Of a stretch of 64,000 bases of DNA, positions 1 to 10,451 are shown piece after piece; within the stretch, counting starts at the first letter, position 1, and each line of letters begins with the position of its first letter. Made by a program: the position numbers and the translations under genes. The DNA is taken from positions 3,793,501 through 3,857,500 of the forward strand of contig JASPKZ010007250.1 in assembly GCA_030220185.1 (NCBI GenBank). Reading direction: 5' to 3'. Origin of the DNA: Diploptera punctata. Its lineage: Eukaryota > Arthropoda > Insecta > Blattodea > Blaberidae. Under the pieces are notes generated by a model. That model had not been told where the DNA came from and did not search any database. It saw only the letters and a program-made list of their open reading frames with translations.

Positions 1-223
1 TAATTTACAGGTTTCACAGATACAAACACTTAATTATTGAAAAAAAGGACGAGACGATAAGGTATGGGTGAAAGGGACGAATGGTGAACAAATTAAAAAT
101 TAAGCACAAAAAAATGTATACACATTAAAAATCGATATATACATAAATAAAATAATGACAGTATTGTTTTAATGAAGCTATTCTGGTTGTTCCATTAAAA
201 TATTTTTAAAAAATATATGGGAT
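1..223. other. AT-rich flank, nothing recognised
   Basis: AT-rich sequence with short A-runs. I see no coding pattern or known repeat. It forms the left flank of the MITE that starts at 232. Confidence 0.6.
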
Positions 224-231
224 ATATACAT

Positions 232-866
232 TAGGGTGGGCCGAAAAAAACTCATGTTTTTATTTCGAAGTTCTAATAGAGCGGAAAAGTTGCGAGTTAT
301 ATAGACAAAAGAAAATAAAAAATATATATCAAAATTGGTTGACATCTTTTGGTCGCGCAAAGGCTCTAAAGTTTAACAAAATATGAAAAAAACTTAATTT
401 TTTAGATTATTTCCCTTAATTTTTTAATTAGATGTTTTCGTAATGTAATAGTTTGTAACGTCTTCAAATAGAGCCTAAAAAACATTGTGTTTTAATTTGG
501 TTTTAGATCAGTTGATATCTTCCGGTCGCTCATAAGCTCCAAAATTTGCCAGAATAATGAACAAGTTATATTTTTACGCATTTTGGTATTTGATAAATAA
601 CTTCCAGAGTATTGATTGTCAGATCCCACAGATAGACATAAACGTGCTTAACAAAGATCAGCAATACCTACTTGATATTAAGAAAATAAAATAGTTGCAA
701 AAATTAAGTTGTGTTTTTCATATTTTCCCAAACTTCTGAACCTTTGCGCGACCGAAAGATGGCAACCGATTTTGATTATATTTTATTATTCTAGCAATAT
801 AACTCGCAACTTTTCCGCACTATTAAAATTTCGAAATAAAAAAATTAGTTTTTTCGGCCCACCCTA
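232..866. mobile_element. hAT-like non-autonomous transposon (MITE)
   Basis: The ends are inverted copies starting TAGGGTGGGCCGAAAAAA. The inverted arms run about 165 bp (232-395 against 703-866) with scattered mismatches. Both sides carry the 8-bp word ATATACAT (224-231 and 867-874), a clean target-site duplication. An 8-bp duplication with a TAGGG/CAGGG-type terminus is the hallmark of the hAT superfamily. The interior has no transposase and contains a weak extra copy of the arm motif around 500-560. It landed in or at the edge of an RTE-like LINE tail that starts right after it. The superfamily call is inference; the TIR and duplication are seen directly. Confidence 0.85.
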
Positions 867-870
867 ATAT

Positions 871-1107
871 ACATGTGGCAAGGTCGGGGAATGAAAGAGG
901 GATATGGGAACTTCTTGTATGAAAACCAGAAGTAAAACTTCGCCAAGAATAAGGTGAGAGAATAACTCTGACCATGATTCGGGAAAGTACAGTGGATTAT
1001 ATAGGAAATGATCAGAAAATATTAGCTCAGGATAGGGATGTATAGAGAGTTTTTGTTCGCTCGGCCATGAAACTAAGTGTTCGGTAGCACCAGTGAGTTA
1101 GTTACTT
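871..1107 (+). mobile_element. RTE-like LINE 3' fragment
   Basis: Decayed copy of the last ~235 bp of the LINE family best seen at 18,515-19,438. Shared words are ACATGTGGCA, GGGGAATGAAAGA, AGCTCAGGATAGGGATGTAT and the terminal CCAGTGAGTTAGTTA. Frameshifts and stops rule out function. Its left side is interrupted by the MITE. Confidence 0.75.
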
Positions 1108-1590
1108 AGAGTCCTAAAATATTTTATAATTTTCTACAGTTTTGTCTAAAATATCATAATAATGAAACGTAAAAAGTAATTTTAGTTACTGATTTATTAC
1201 GTTACCTACTGTGTGTTCCTTAACGATAATATTCATGCACATTGCGGGAACCATCATCGAATACTTGACCAAACTGTGCAGAGGGTTAAAATACAATAAA
1301 ATGATTTTTAAGTAAATTTGTTCATATAACTTCTATCGATTATTTCCATTTGTTTTCTATAGAGTAATTTATATATTAAATAAGGAAGGTTTACGATGTT
1401 TATTTGTAAAACTGCTAATTCAGTTTTGTTTCGCTTGTTCTTATGTACGAGTAGGTGACAGTGTGAAATACGTTTTTCTGAACATTACAGTATTTGGGAT
1501 TGGGATTTTTCATTTTCCGGGATAATTGTAAAATCATAAAGTACTAAAATTAGCCATTTTATAAATTAAAAATAGGCCTACCTAAAAAGG
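1108..1590. other. Unassigned AT-rich sequence
   Basis: About 480 bp with no ORF, repeat or RNA signal that I can recognise. Confidence 0.5.
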
Positions 1591-1822
1591 TAGCATTGAA
1601 CTAAGAAAAACAAAGAGAAAAATAGAGAGAAAAAAGAGAGAACAAGAAAAAAGTGAAAGAGAAATAAAGGGAGAGAAAAAGGAATGAGAGATAAATAAAT
1701 AAAATATAAATACCTAGAATAAAAAGAGAATAAAAAAAAGACGCGAAGAGAAGAGGTCAGATAGAGAGAAAGATAAATAGAGAGAAAATTAATAAAGAGA
1801 TAAATAGGTAGAGAAAGGATAT
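1591..1822 (+). repeat. Polypurine tract
   Basis: About 230 bp in which the + strand is almost all A and G (GAGAGAAA-like words without a fixed period), with only a few pyrimidines mostly in ATAAATA patches. It directly precedes the C-rich block, so strand composition flips within about 20 bp. Confidence 0.8.
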
Positions 1823-1835
1823 ATAATTAAGGGAA

Positions 1836-2284
1836 ACTTCGCCTCGCTCTCCCCTCCCGCCCGGCGCCGCCTCGCCTGCCCTCCCTCTCCCGCCTTGCCC
1901 CCCATGCTGCCTCCTCCACTCTCCCTCGCCCTGCCGCCCGCTCCCTCCGCGCCCGCCCACCTCTCGCGGCTCGGTCGCGCGCCGCGCCGCGCCCGCGGCA
2001 CGGCCCTCTGCGCCCTCCTGCGCTGCCGCGCCAGCGCGCTCCCCCGCCCCCCGCGCGCCCACCCGCCCGCGGCCCACGCCCGCCCTAGCTCCCCTCCTTC
2101 CCTCCCGCCTGCCCTCCGACCGCCCCGGTGGGCCGCCCGCGCGCCCCTCGCCTCTCCCCTCCCCGTGCGCGCCCGCGCGCCCCCTCCCCCTCTCCAGCCC
2201 GGTCGCGAAGCCCGTCGCCGGCGACGCGCGCGCGCGCTGCGCGAGCGAGCGCTTCATCTCTTCTCGAGAGGAGGAGAGGTCCCA
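1836..2284. other. Extreme GC-rich, CpG-rich, pyrimidine-biased block
   Basis: About 450 bp made almost only of C and G on the + strand (words such as CCCTCCC, CGCGCG, GCCCGC), set in very AT-rich DNA. CpG is frequent. Long open frames exist on both strands, as expected when AT-rich stop codons are absent, and they encode only Pro/Ala/Arg or Gly/Arg/Ala runs, so I do not call a gene. It could be a CpG island, a horizontal or contaminating fragment, or an assembly or read-quality artefact. Confidence 0.7.
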
Positions 2285-2888
2285 TAACTGCTCAATCATG
2301 ACAATATGTCTCATATTTCATATGGACAGCTAATTTACATTTTAGAAGTGCGTCTAGTTATTGAGACAAAAGGACGACTTAATTGCGCTTGCTATTACAG
2401 AGGATGTAAGATGTAATACGAAGTCCTTAATGACAATACTGTGGACATGGTCCCTTCAGACGCTTTGTGATAGATGAAAATGGTACAAGAGGGGAAATTG
2501 CCAATGACGAACCTTCCCTAATGCTACTTTGTGTACCGCTTAATTCTCTCAACTGTCACACGGGCATGTCTAAAATATATTCACACCTAATTCAACATCA
2601 CACCTCACTGTTACCAACTCCATAACTAGCAATATAATTTATGCACATCAACGTTTCTTAAAATAATTATGAAATCTACTAACAAAATACAAATGCTCCA
2701 TTCAAACATCCCGTATTTCATTAAATGTTTCTAAAAAAAGCCATAATAAATTTTATTAGATTAGATTGGTATTAAAAAAAAGGAAAACTGGAGAATTTTT
2801 ATTTCAATTGCTTGAAGTTCATTCTGTCGCTATGTTGCGGAGCAAATGCATAAAATACAATGCCAACTCTACAGCAGCGTTAAGATTA
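2285..2888. other. Unassigned sequence
   Basis: About 600 bp of mixed composition, returning to AT-rich after the GC block. No repeat family, ORF or splice pattern that I can defend. Confidence 0.5.
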
Positions 2889-2889
2889 G

Positions 2890-2890
2890 G

Positions 2891-2941
<51 letters not shown>

Positions 2942-3140
2942 TATTTATTCTGGCAGAGTTAAGGCCATAAGGCCCTCTCTTCCACTCAACCAGCACAAAT
3001 ACAAATAAATATTCGACAAATATAGATATACACTATACTAATTATAAACAGTTAAAGATACAATAAATGTAGCAATGTAAATGTCATGTACAAACAACAT
3101 TTCATAGGGTAATAACAATAATGATACGATAATAATAACA

Positions 3141-3197
<57 letters not shown>

Positions 3198-3350
3198 TAA
3201 ATATGATACATTATACGGGAAACACCAATTAATATATATATCTTACACTGGATAATAATGAAGTCGAGTTTAGAGCAAATATAAATTTAGATTTCTTTTA
3301 AAAGATGTCAATGTCCGGCAGCCCCTTATTTCTTGTGGTAGGGAATATAG
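2890..3350 (-). mobile_element. CR1-group LINE 3' end (truncated copy)
   Basis: Reads in reverse from the (AAT)n tail at 2891-2937 into the 3' UTR: CTGGCAGAGTTAAGGCC, then CCTTATTTCTTGTGGTAGGG. The same order occurs at 31,701-32,170 and, for its first ~200 bp, at 15,219-15,436. A second internal AAT array lies at about 3118-3195. The 5' truncation point is near 3350, where the A-tract repeat starts. Confidence 0.8.
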
Positions 3351-4062
3351 GCCTAAGAAATTCTAAAACACTAAAAAAGTGTAAAACTTTATAAAAAATC
3401 CCAAAAATCTAACAAATTCTAAAAAATATATAAAATCCTACAAAAATCTAGATTATCCAAAAAAGCTTAACAATTATTTAAATGTAATAATTCTAAAAAT
3501 ATAAAAGCCCTAAAACGCTTTTAAAAAACTAAAAATCTAATAAATGCTAAAAATAAAAGAAATTAAAAACCCTAAAAATCTAAAAATCCTACAAATGTAA
3601 AAAAATCACGCAACTCTAAAAATATCTAACAACATAAAAATTCCTAAAATCTATAAAGTCTTAAAAATCTAAAAATACTAAAATCTAAAAAATCTCAAAA
3701 AGTTTAAAAATCTAATAAAATCCAAAAAGTCTTAAAAGATCCTAAAGGTCTAAAAATCCTACAATTCTACAAAATTCCAAAAAGTCTAAAACTTCCAAAG
3801 TCTAATATTTTAAAAAAAGTCTACAAAAATCATAAAAGTCTAAAAACGTCGTGCAAGTCTAAAATTCCTACAGGTCTAAAATATCCTACAAGACTAAAAA
3901 ATCGTATAAGTATAAAAAAACCTTAGAGTACGGTATATAAAATTATAAATCTCTAAAAAATCTTTATAAAAAAATTAATGATCTAAAACACCTTAAAACT
4001 ATAAAAATTCTGAAAGTATTAAAAGCTAAAAAGTCCTAAAAATTCGAAAAATATTCCCTTTT
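3351..4062. repeat. Degenerate A-tract repeat (TCTAAAAATCC-like)
   Basis: About 700 bp built from variants of an 11-12 bp word (TCTAAAAATCC, GTCTAAAA, CCTAAAAA). Short A-tracts recur roughly every 10-12 bases. It is too diverged for a simple satellite but clearly periodic. It starts at the truncation point of the LINE fragment to its left. Confidence 0.75.
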
Positions 4063-4622
4063 AAATTAATAATATTTTTTATAGTCTATGTTTTTGGTAC
4101 AATTCCATCACAATTGCAATTCTTTTCTAGAATTTGTTTTATACTAAAAGCCTGCCAGAATTTGTTTTAAAAGCCTGATCTATTTCCTCTAAATCCACAT
4201 ATCCATCTTTTATGTCGTCAATATAGGGAGAGTAGGTTAATTAAAGTTTGTGAAATTACGGTTTGTATCTTATAACGAAATTTGCATCTTTAAAATATGG
4301 GTTACATAATTGGCTTACATTCTTGCTTGAAAATATTTTTCTTTTAAAGTAATGTTGCTGGAAATTCATAAGGTTGTGAGACCTGAAGCTAACGTACATG
4401 TAAAATTAAAATACCTTTCTAGTAAAGAGAAACACAGGTAAATGACAAGACAGGAATTCTCTTGAAACTCTGAAAGCCTGGAGAACGTTTGTTAATAATG
4501 GCATATTGGATCTGAGAGGCAAGCGGCATTCCTTTGTAGTTTCAACGAGAGAGATATCAAGTAATATTATGGCATCAAAGTAGAAACTTCTTTCTTCGAC
4601 AGAAATTATATTAACTTTTTAA
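4063..4622. other. Unassigned sequence
   Basis: About 560 bp; the word GCCAGAATTTGTTTTA appears once with a nearby partial copy (about 4130-4170). Nothing else recognised. Confidence 0.5.
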
Positions 4623-4673
<51 letters not shown>

Positions 4674-5040
4674 CATTTTTTATTTACAAATATTCCACAA
4701 TACAGTGTTTCTCTATCGACCCAAAGAGATTTGTCGCCAGAGGTTCCTGTCTGAAGCAACTCCTTCCCTCAAATCTCTAGCTTCCCTCCTTCTCTTCACT
4801 CCATCCATCCATCGTTCTCTAGGCCTGTTTCTTCCACTTCTTCCATTAGCTTTCCAATTAAGGACCTTCTTTGGTATTCTCTCTTCTTCCATTCTTATGA
4901 GGTGTCCATACAACTTCAAACGTTTTTCTTATTTTTTTTCCTAATATGTTATTTCAACTTTCATAATTTCCCTTATTGTGCTGTTTTTAACCTTATCCCT
5001 TCTTGAAATTCTTGTCGATCGCCTCCAAATTAATAGTAAT
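4623..5040 (-). pseudogene. LINE ORF2 C-terminal fragment with AAT tail
   Basis: On the - strand the frame at 4713-4919 reads LYGHLIRMEEERIPKKVL, the basic 'GH-RM' segment that follows the reverse transcriptase thumb in RTE/Jockey-like LINEs. It ends in a stop followed by ~40 bp and an (AAT)n tail (4624-4671). Further upstream, RDKVKNSTIREIMKVE is readable to about 5037 in a shifted frame. Only the C-terminus and tail remain. Confidence 0.7.
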
Positions 5041-5044
5041 GATA

Positions 5045-5082
5045 ATACTACTACTACTACTACTACTTACTTACTTACTTAC
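5045..5082. repeat. Microsatellite (CTA)n then (CTTA)n
   Basis: Short CTA repeat running into CTTA repeats. The CTTA part is the reverse complement of the GTAA/GTTA tail of the adjoining RTE-like LINE. Confidence 0.8.
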
Positions 5083-5440
5083 TCACTGGCACTATCGAAC
5101 CCGTAGGTTTCTGGCCGCGCGGACATAAGCTCTCGATACATCCCTATCCTGAGCCAATGTTTTCCAATCATCCTCTGTATAATCTACTTCCCTCAAATCA
5201 TAGTTAATGTTATTCTCCCTCCTCATTCTTGGTCTACCAATTGGGTGTTTTCCCTCTGGTTTTCCTACAAGAAGCTTTCATGCACGTCTTTCATTTCCCA
5301 TTCGTGTCACATGTCCTGCTAATCGCAGTCTACGAGATTTAACTGTTCTCATTATATCTGGCTTCCTATAAAGACCTTGTAATTAACTGTTATCCAGTCT
5401 TCTCCATTCACCTGTCTGTTCATCTCTCACTTTATTGTAT
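5070..5440 (-). mobile_element. RTE-like LINE 3' fragment
   Basis: Reverse-strand copy of the 3' ~370 bp of the 18.5-kb LINE family. The plus strand shows ACTGGCACTATCGAACCC, GCGCGGACATAAGCTCTC and CGCAGTCTACGAGATTTAAC, the complements of the conserved end. Indels and stops throughout. Confidence 0.8.
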
Positions 5441-5489
5441 AATTTGACATAAATTTAAATAATCTATACTCATTAATTTTTTCCATTAT

Positions 5490-5795
5490 TTTATTAAAAA
5501 TCGTTTTATATAAAAATGGGATTGAGTTTCTGTGTTTGTCCTTCATGGACACAAACACTACTTGACCGATTTGTATGGGGTTTATACCATCATTTAGATA
5601 ATTGTTCTCCGACAATTAACGTGTATAACATATTACCATATATAACATATTACCATATATAACATATTACCATATATAACATATAACCATATATACTACA
5701 GGGCCGATGCTAGGGTAATTAAAGGCATCGGTGTACTAAAAAAGCAGCTTTTTGGACGCTTAAATGGCTTATGTTGCATAAACCATAACAAACGC
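5490..5795 (+). mobile_element. Helitron fragment
   Basis: Shares ATATAAAAATG..., ...TTTGTCC...GACCGATTTGTATGGGG-type sequence and CGCTTAAATGGC..ATAACAAA with the Helitron at 43,310-44,480. No intact end is visible, so this is a decayed, partly deleted copy. A tandem repeat occupies 5622-5692. Confidence 0.55.
5622..5692 (+). repeat. Tandem repeat, four ~18-bp units
   Basis: Unit TATAACATATTACCATA, four near-identical tandem copies (the last changes TTACC to TAACC). Confidence 0.85.
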
Positions 5796-6548
5796 ACACA
5801 CACTATTGAGTAACACTAAGAAATTGGGACTGGATGTAAATATTAATAAAACTAAATATATGGGTCACACATAGAGATACATTGTATAATAAAAATGGAC
5901 AGTTAATGAGAAGTGAGGGAAATTTTGAGGAAGTGGCTTAATTCAAATACCTAGGAACAAAAAACATAAATAGGAATGAGATGCACAAAGAAATTAAAGA
6001 TAGACTCAATTCTGTAAATGCGTGTTATTATGCATTGCAGAGACTCTTGACGCCCCAACTCCTTTAAATAAACGTTAAACTGAAAACACATAAAACAATA
6101 ATTCTACCAGTTATATTATATGGATGCGAAAGTAAGGCTCTTACTTTAAGGGAGGAAATGAGATTACGAGTATTTGAGAATAAAGTTCTTAGGAAAATGT
6201 TTGGTTCAAAGAAAGATGAACAGACAGGTGTGTGGAGAAGACTGCATAACAGTGAATTACATGGTCTTTATAGGAAGCCAGATATAATGAGAACAGTTAA
6301 GTCTCGTAGATTGCGATGGGCAGTACATGTGGCACGAACGGGGAGTGAAAGACGTGCATGGAAGCTTCTTCTAGAAAAACCGGAGGGAAAACGCCCAGAA
6401 GGTAGGCCAAGAATAACAGTAACTATGATTTGAGGGAAGTAGATAATAAGGAAATGATTGGAAAACATTAGCTCTGGATAGGGATGTATGAAGATCTTAT
6501 GTTCGCGCGGCCATGAACCTACGGGTTCGATAGTGCCAGTGAGTTAGT
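5796..6548 (+). pseudogene. RTE-like LINE RT C-terminal half, decayed
   Basis: Colinear with the 18,515-19,438 copy from ACACTATTGAGTAACACTAAG to the terminal CAGTGAGTTAG. The largest open piece (6158-6433) reads FENKVLRKMFGSKKDEQTG and VKSRRLRWAVHVAR, the post-RT domain. Stops and frameshifts upstream (for example TGGGTCACACATAG) kill the reading frame. Confidence 0.85.
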
Positions 6549-7118
6549 TTAACATGACTGGGAAGTGAATTCCATCCTCTACTATACATACTACTGCAAC
6601 CAAAATCACGACGTCTGGCACGTAAATGCAAGTTGCTTATAATGAAGTAATCTCGTCATTATAACTTAATTGAAATGGAGGTATTTTAACGTTACCTCGC
6701 AGGGGTTGAGTTAAAACTGCTGTAACCTTGAGTTGTATTTGTACTTGTAGTTTATGCAAATGGAGGTTTTAAATAGATGGGCAACGCAATTTGTTCTTAA
6801 TGGCTTCGCGCATTACTTTCACTGTAAATTTACTTAATACTTCTCTACTGCAGAGTTCAGATTTAAAGGATCGTTTATGCATACAGCTAGTTATAAATCA
6901 CATAGCTTTGTACGTTTAATGCAATCTATACTGTATAGTCCGCAACAGATTGTAACCTACCTTAATTTCTTTGACCTCCTTTCTTTTTTCCTTTACTTTC
7001 TTTCTTCGCTTGTTATTTTTAGGCTTCACATAATTTATTTACTACTGACTTCCTTAATAGATTCTCCATTATATTTAACGACTTTCAGTAAAATCCATAG
7101 ATTTTTTAACTTCTTTTT
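6549..7118. other. Unassigned sequence
   Basis: About 570 bp; an 84-residue open frame on the + strand (6877-7131) is Phe/Leu-rich and without features. No repeat recognised. Confidence 0.5.
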
Positions 7119-7515
7119 CGTCACGGTTTAGGCTTTTTGTTAGCCTGTTCCGGCTCCAAATTCCTGCACTTTCCATCTTTCTTTGGTCTTCCCAAACCTG
7201 TTCTTCCTCTCGGTAAATAGTTGTATCCTGATTTTGGTATTTTGTTCTCACTCATCCTTGGTAAGTGTTCTTTTCTGTTTTTTCTGTATTTCACTGGTGT
7301 TGTGTTTAATTCCTCTACTTGTAGTTGCTGTCTTAATTCTGTGTTGTGTATTTTGTCTGTTCTTTGATATCCTGCTATTGGTCTGAGGAATTTCATTTCA
7401 GCAGATTGTATTCTGGCAGATTGTAGTGTTGTCACTGTCCATGTTTCGGATCCGTAAGTAATAATAGGAACGTCCATTATATGTTTAACTAATGTGGTAA
7501 AGATATATATCATAA
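7119..7515 (-). pseudogene. LINE ORF2 C-terminal fragment
   Basis: Minus-strand frame 7121-7525 reads YGSETWTVTTLQSARIQSAE then MKFLRPIAGYQRTDKIHN and RPRGRTGLGRPKK-like text. This is the conserved segment after the RT domain ('YG-ETW' then 'GRPKK') of RTE/Jockey-like LINEs. The sequences at 37,436-37,590 (-) and 40,684-41,520 (+) look like the same or a sister family. Confidence 0.75.
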
Positions 7516-7919
7516 TTATCGACAATTAGGCTAACATATGAATATCATGTTCTATATTCGTTAATGATTGACCAGCTTCAACATATTCTGGTCAGAGCTA
7601 CTGTCTACAATTCATGAGGTTCTGGTTTCGATGAAGAGGTCAGACCATAGACATTTTTCCCTTTAAGGACCCCTCCCTCGTGGCAGTCTGGTCTCTCACT
7701 TCCAACCTAACAGACATGGAGTGCAGACTTTTTGTTGGAGACGTGATTATGGGGCGCATTATAAGTTGTAGCCATATTTGTTTATTCATTAAATGTGTTC
7801 AATTTGAATTAAGTTTCTTCATTACTACTAAGAATCCAATGCCAATATATATATATATATATATGTTACTTATTACTTTTTGTTGTTGTTTATTTTTCTT
7901 TACACTAGTACCAATTATT
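7516..7919. other. Unassigned sequence with short (AT)n
   Basis: About 400 bp, including an (AT)n run at 7846-7864. No gene recognised. Confidence 0.5.
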
Positions 7920-7924
7920 ACTTT

Positions 7925-8043
7925 ATTGTAACGGACTGTCAACAGCACGTACGGCTTACTGCCCGTGCGACCCATATTTGTAAATAATATTGTAAAATAT
8001 CTTACTTTTTGTCTAATAAAGTCCTACTACTACTACTACTACT
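7925..8043 (+). mobile_element. Probable LINE 3' end with (CTA)n tail
   Basis: AT-rich segment ending TCTAATAAAGTCCTACTACTAC. An AATAAA-like signal followed at once by a trinucleotide array resembles the LINE ends elsewhere in the window. No coding part is attached, so this is inference. Confidence 0.4.
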
Positions 8044-8060
8044 TTTCCCACTTCTATTAT

Positions 8061-8374
8061 CCACCCATAGTAATTCTGCTCGAGGCAGGTCTTTCACTGC
8101 AATCATAGCATTTTCATGCTATGCTTTGCAGCTTTACTAGGGAATTATAGGTGCGGTAGCTTCCGTTGCTTTCCTCACCGGTGAAGGATGATGATGATGA
8201 CGATGGCCGGATGATTTTCGGATACCGTTGGGCCCTAAGCTTCCTGACATTTGTCTTACAGGTGAGGAAAAACCCCGAAAAAACCTCACCCAGGAAGCTT
8301 GTCCCGACCGGGGATCGAACCCGGGCCCGCTGCGTGATAAGGCAGCACGCTACATCGAGACCACAGCGGTGGAC
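8061..8374 (-). mobile_element. tRNA-headed SINE (family B) with target duplication
   Basis: Minus-strand SINE. The tRNA-derived head lies at the right end (B box complement GGGGATCGAACCCGGGCC near 8311-8328), followed on the - strand by a GTGAGG..TTTTTCCTCACCTGTAAG block, a CAT-rich stretch and a tail ending in ATGGGTGG. Flanks ACTTCTATTAT (8050-8060) and ACTTCCATTAT (8375-8385) form an 11-bp target duplication with one mismatch. It sits in an RTE-like LINE. Confidence 0.85.
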
Positions 8375-8385
8375 ACTTCCATTAT

Positions 8386-8830
8386 ATGTATGTGAAAATG
8401 TCCGCTCACTTAAAGGGAGGACAAAATGTTAAGAGAATTTGAGAATAAAGTTCATAGGATTTTTTTTTGGGCCAAAGAGAGATGAACAAGCAGGCGAATG
8501 GAGACTACAAAATAGTGAACTACGAGATCTTTATAGGAAACCAGATAATATAAGAACAGTTAAGTCACGTATAATGGGATGTGCAGGACATGTGACACGA
8601 TTGGGGAATGAAACCCGGGGATAGAGGCTTCTTGTAGGAATACCAGAAGGAAAGCGCCCAGTTGGTAGACCAAGAATGGGGCGAGGGAATAACATTAAAC
8701 ATAATTTGAGGGAAGTAAATTAAACAGGGGAAGATTGAAAAAAAAATATATCTCAGGATAGGGGTGCAATAAGAGCTTATTTCCGCGCGACAATGAACCT
8801 ACGGTTCAATAGTGTCAGAGAGTTAGTTAT
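8386..8830 (+). pseudogene. RTE-like LINE 3' fragment
   Basis: Continues the LINE interrupted by the SINE. The open piece at 8439-8624 reads GPKRDEQAGEWRLQNSELRD, matching the 19-kb copy. It ends near AGTGTCAGAGAGTTAGTTA. Several frameshifts. Confidence 0.8.
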
Positions 8831-9699
8831 TTAGCTTACTGCAACGATGAAAATATGTAAAAAAAAAATAAGAGAAAAGGGGGAGGGGAGGAGACATCTA
8901 ACTGTACATAAGAAATTCGTTTGTTGACAGAACCTACAAGGAAATACAATGAAGAGAATTTGAAATATGGCTGACACATCTCCGCACTGAGACATAAATT
9001 CATTTCCTCTCTTTCTCTATGGAAAATATCAAGAATTCGCCTTGTATTCAAGCCACATTGATCTTGGCACTGTCTTTTCTTTCATAAGAACTTTATGCCC
9101 TAGACCACGTTCCTATTAATTCAATTCTAGAAGGAATAAGAAGAATTCTAGTTACAAAGACGTCACAGAAAGAGAGAACACATCGTACCGCTTTAAGAAT
9201 TATGTTGAGGTTGCTAACCTACTCGAATATAAGAAAAAGAAGGAAGATATAACAAGAGAAAAAGGTACAACAGAAACTACTTGGAGAGGAGTTGACACCA
9301 TTTCTCTCTAGTTTCCAATCGACAAACTTCTTTCTTGATGCAGACAAATTCTTATTTTGTACTATACGGATATAGTGCAACAAAGAAAGAATATGGAACG
9401 CCATCGATATGTGCAAGCTTATATTAATACAGAAATCAGTATTGCTTTTGCGTTGTCATAGCAACTGCACCAAGCTTTTCTTTTGAAGAATCAAGTCCAG
9501 AAACATCTGTGTAGAGTGCTGAGAGAAGCAAAATGATGTTCAGACTACTAGGATGTAGAGGATAAAAAAAAAGTAGTCGTAATAAAAACTCCTTTCTTGG
9601 CCGAGTTTTGTTTAACTTACAAGCGAACTCAAGATTTTTAAAATACGTTACGAAACTCCGTTGAGGTCACTATTTTAAAAATTTTAAGAAATATAAAAC
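8831..9699. other. Unassigned sequence
   Basis: About 870 bp without a recognisable repeat. Short open frames on the - strand (8836-9051, 9219-9416) lack motifs or coding bias that I trust. Confidence 0.5.
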
Positions 9700-9800
9700 T
9701 GTAACTGAGAGGTCAGTCGTCCTCAACGATCAGCAGTGTAGATTTGTAGGAGGCCTTTCGAAAACTTAAATTTCATCTTCTCCTTTCAGTTTGGTACCGT
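9700..9800 (+). repeat. Dispersed repeat shared with the 11-kb inverted repeat
   Basis: The words TTGTAGGAGGCCTTTCGAAA and TTTCATCTTCTCCTTTCAG recur at 11,018-11,070 (+) and, inverted, at 11,095-11,150. Function unknown. Confidence 0.7.
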
Positions 9801-9879
9801 GTTTGCATGTATACTTTTATATTCCTATATATTTTAAACTTAATTTACCAAGCCAATTACTTAATCAAATTATTTGTTA

Positions 9880-10110
9880 TCTTCTTCCTTCCAAGTATTA
9901 GGCCAAGGCCTGTTACGATCCTATAGAAAATTTTCCCTCCAGCGTTTCATAGAACGGCCCAGTGATCTTCGTCCTCTTGGTATATAATTATAAACAGCTT
10001 TGGGGATCCGATTTGAACTCATTCTTTCAAGATGGTGTTTCCAATTTACTTGGTACTGTTTAATATATTCCAAAATTGGCGTAGTCTTCAATTCTTTTAA
10101 GATATCGGTG
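9880..10110 (-). mobile_element. LINE remnant, split by a SINE (left part)
   Basis: Minus-strand remnant resembling the LINE copies at 20,005-20,880 and 27,050-27,870: all show TTCTTCTTCCxxCCAAGTxTTAGGCC and TGTTACGATCC. It breaks at the SINE at 10,111 and resumes at 10,452. Confidence 0.55.
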
Positions 10111-10451
10111 CGCCGTAGCCGAGCGGTTAAGGTAGGAAGCCTTGGCGCAGAGCTACGGGACTTGCGCTGGTTCGAATCTCCATGGGGGAAGAAATTTTCT
10201 CATGGTATTTCGGCCAGTATGGGACCGGTGCCCACCCAGCATCGTGAGGCAATTGGGTAGCTACAATAAGTAGCGGCTCCAGGTTGAGGAACCAGCTATA
10301 ACGGCTGGGGGACTCGACATGCTAACCACATGTCATCCCTACACTGGCTGTTGATCATCTACCTCTGTGATTGACACATGTGGATGTGAAGGGCCAGCAG
10401 CCGGCTGGTAAAAGGGCAACCGCTGAAAAGTGGAAAGACCCTCAATCGGAG
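10111..10451 (+). mobile_element. tRNA-headed SINE (family A), full length
   Basis: Starts CGCCGTAGCCGAGCGGTTAAGG (A box at 10,116-10,132) with B box GGTTCGAATCT at 10,169-10,179. That box spacing fits a long-variable-arm tRNA such as Leu or Ser. The body (CGGCCAGTATGGGACCGG, ATAACGGCTGGGGGACTCGA) matches the copy at 16,682-17,026 closely over its whole length. The flanking word TCGGTG (10,105-10,110 and 10,452-10,457) is a short target duplication. Removing the SINE restores a continuous LINE sequence. Transcription by RNA polymerase III from the internal boxes is the expected mode for such SINEs. Confidence 0.9.

Noticed and set aside
1757..2314. Long open frames on both strands of the GC-rich block
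   Set aside because: They encode only Arg/Gly/Ala/Pro runs and exist on both strands because AT-rich stop codons are absent; no start context, motif or homology is visible.
10000..10260. Open frame across SINE family A (also 16,640-16,837)
   Set aside because: The shared protein text comes from the tRNA-derived SINE head; non-coding Pol III element.
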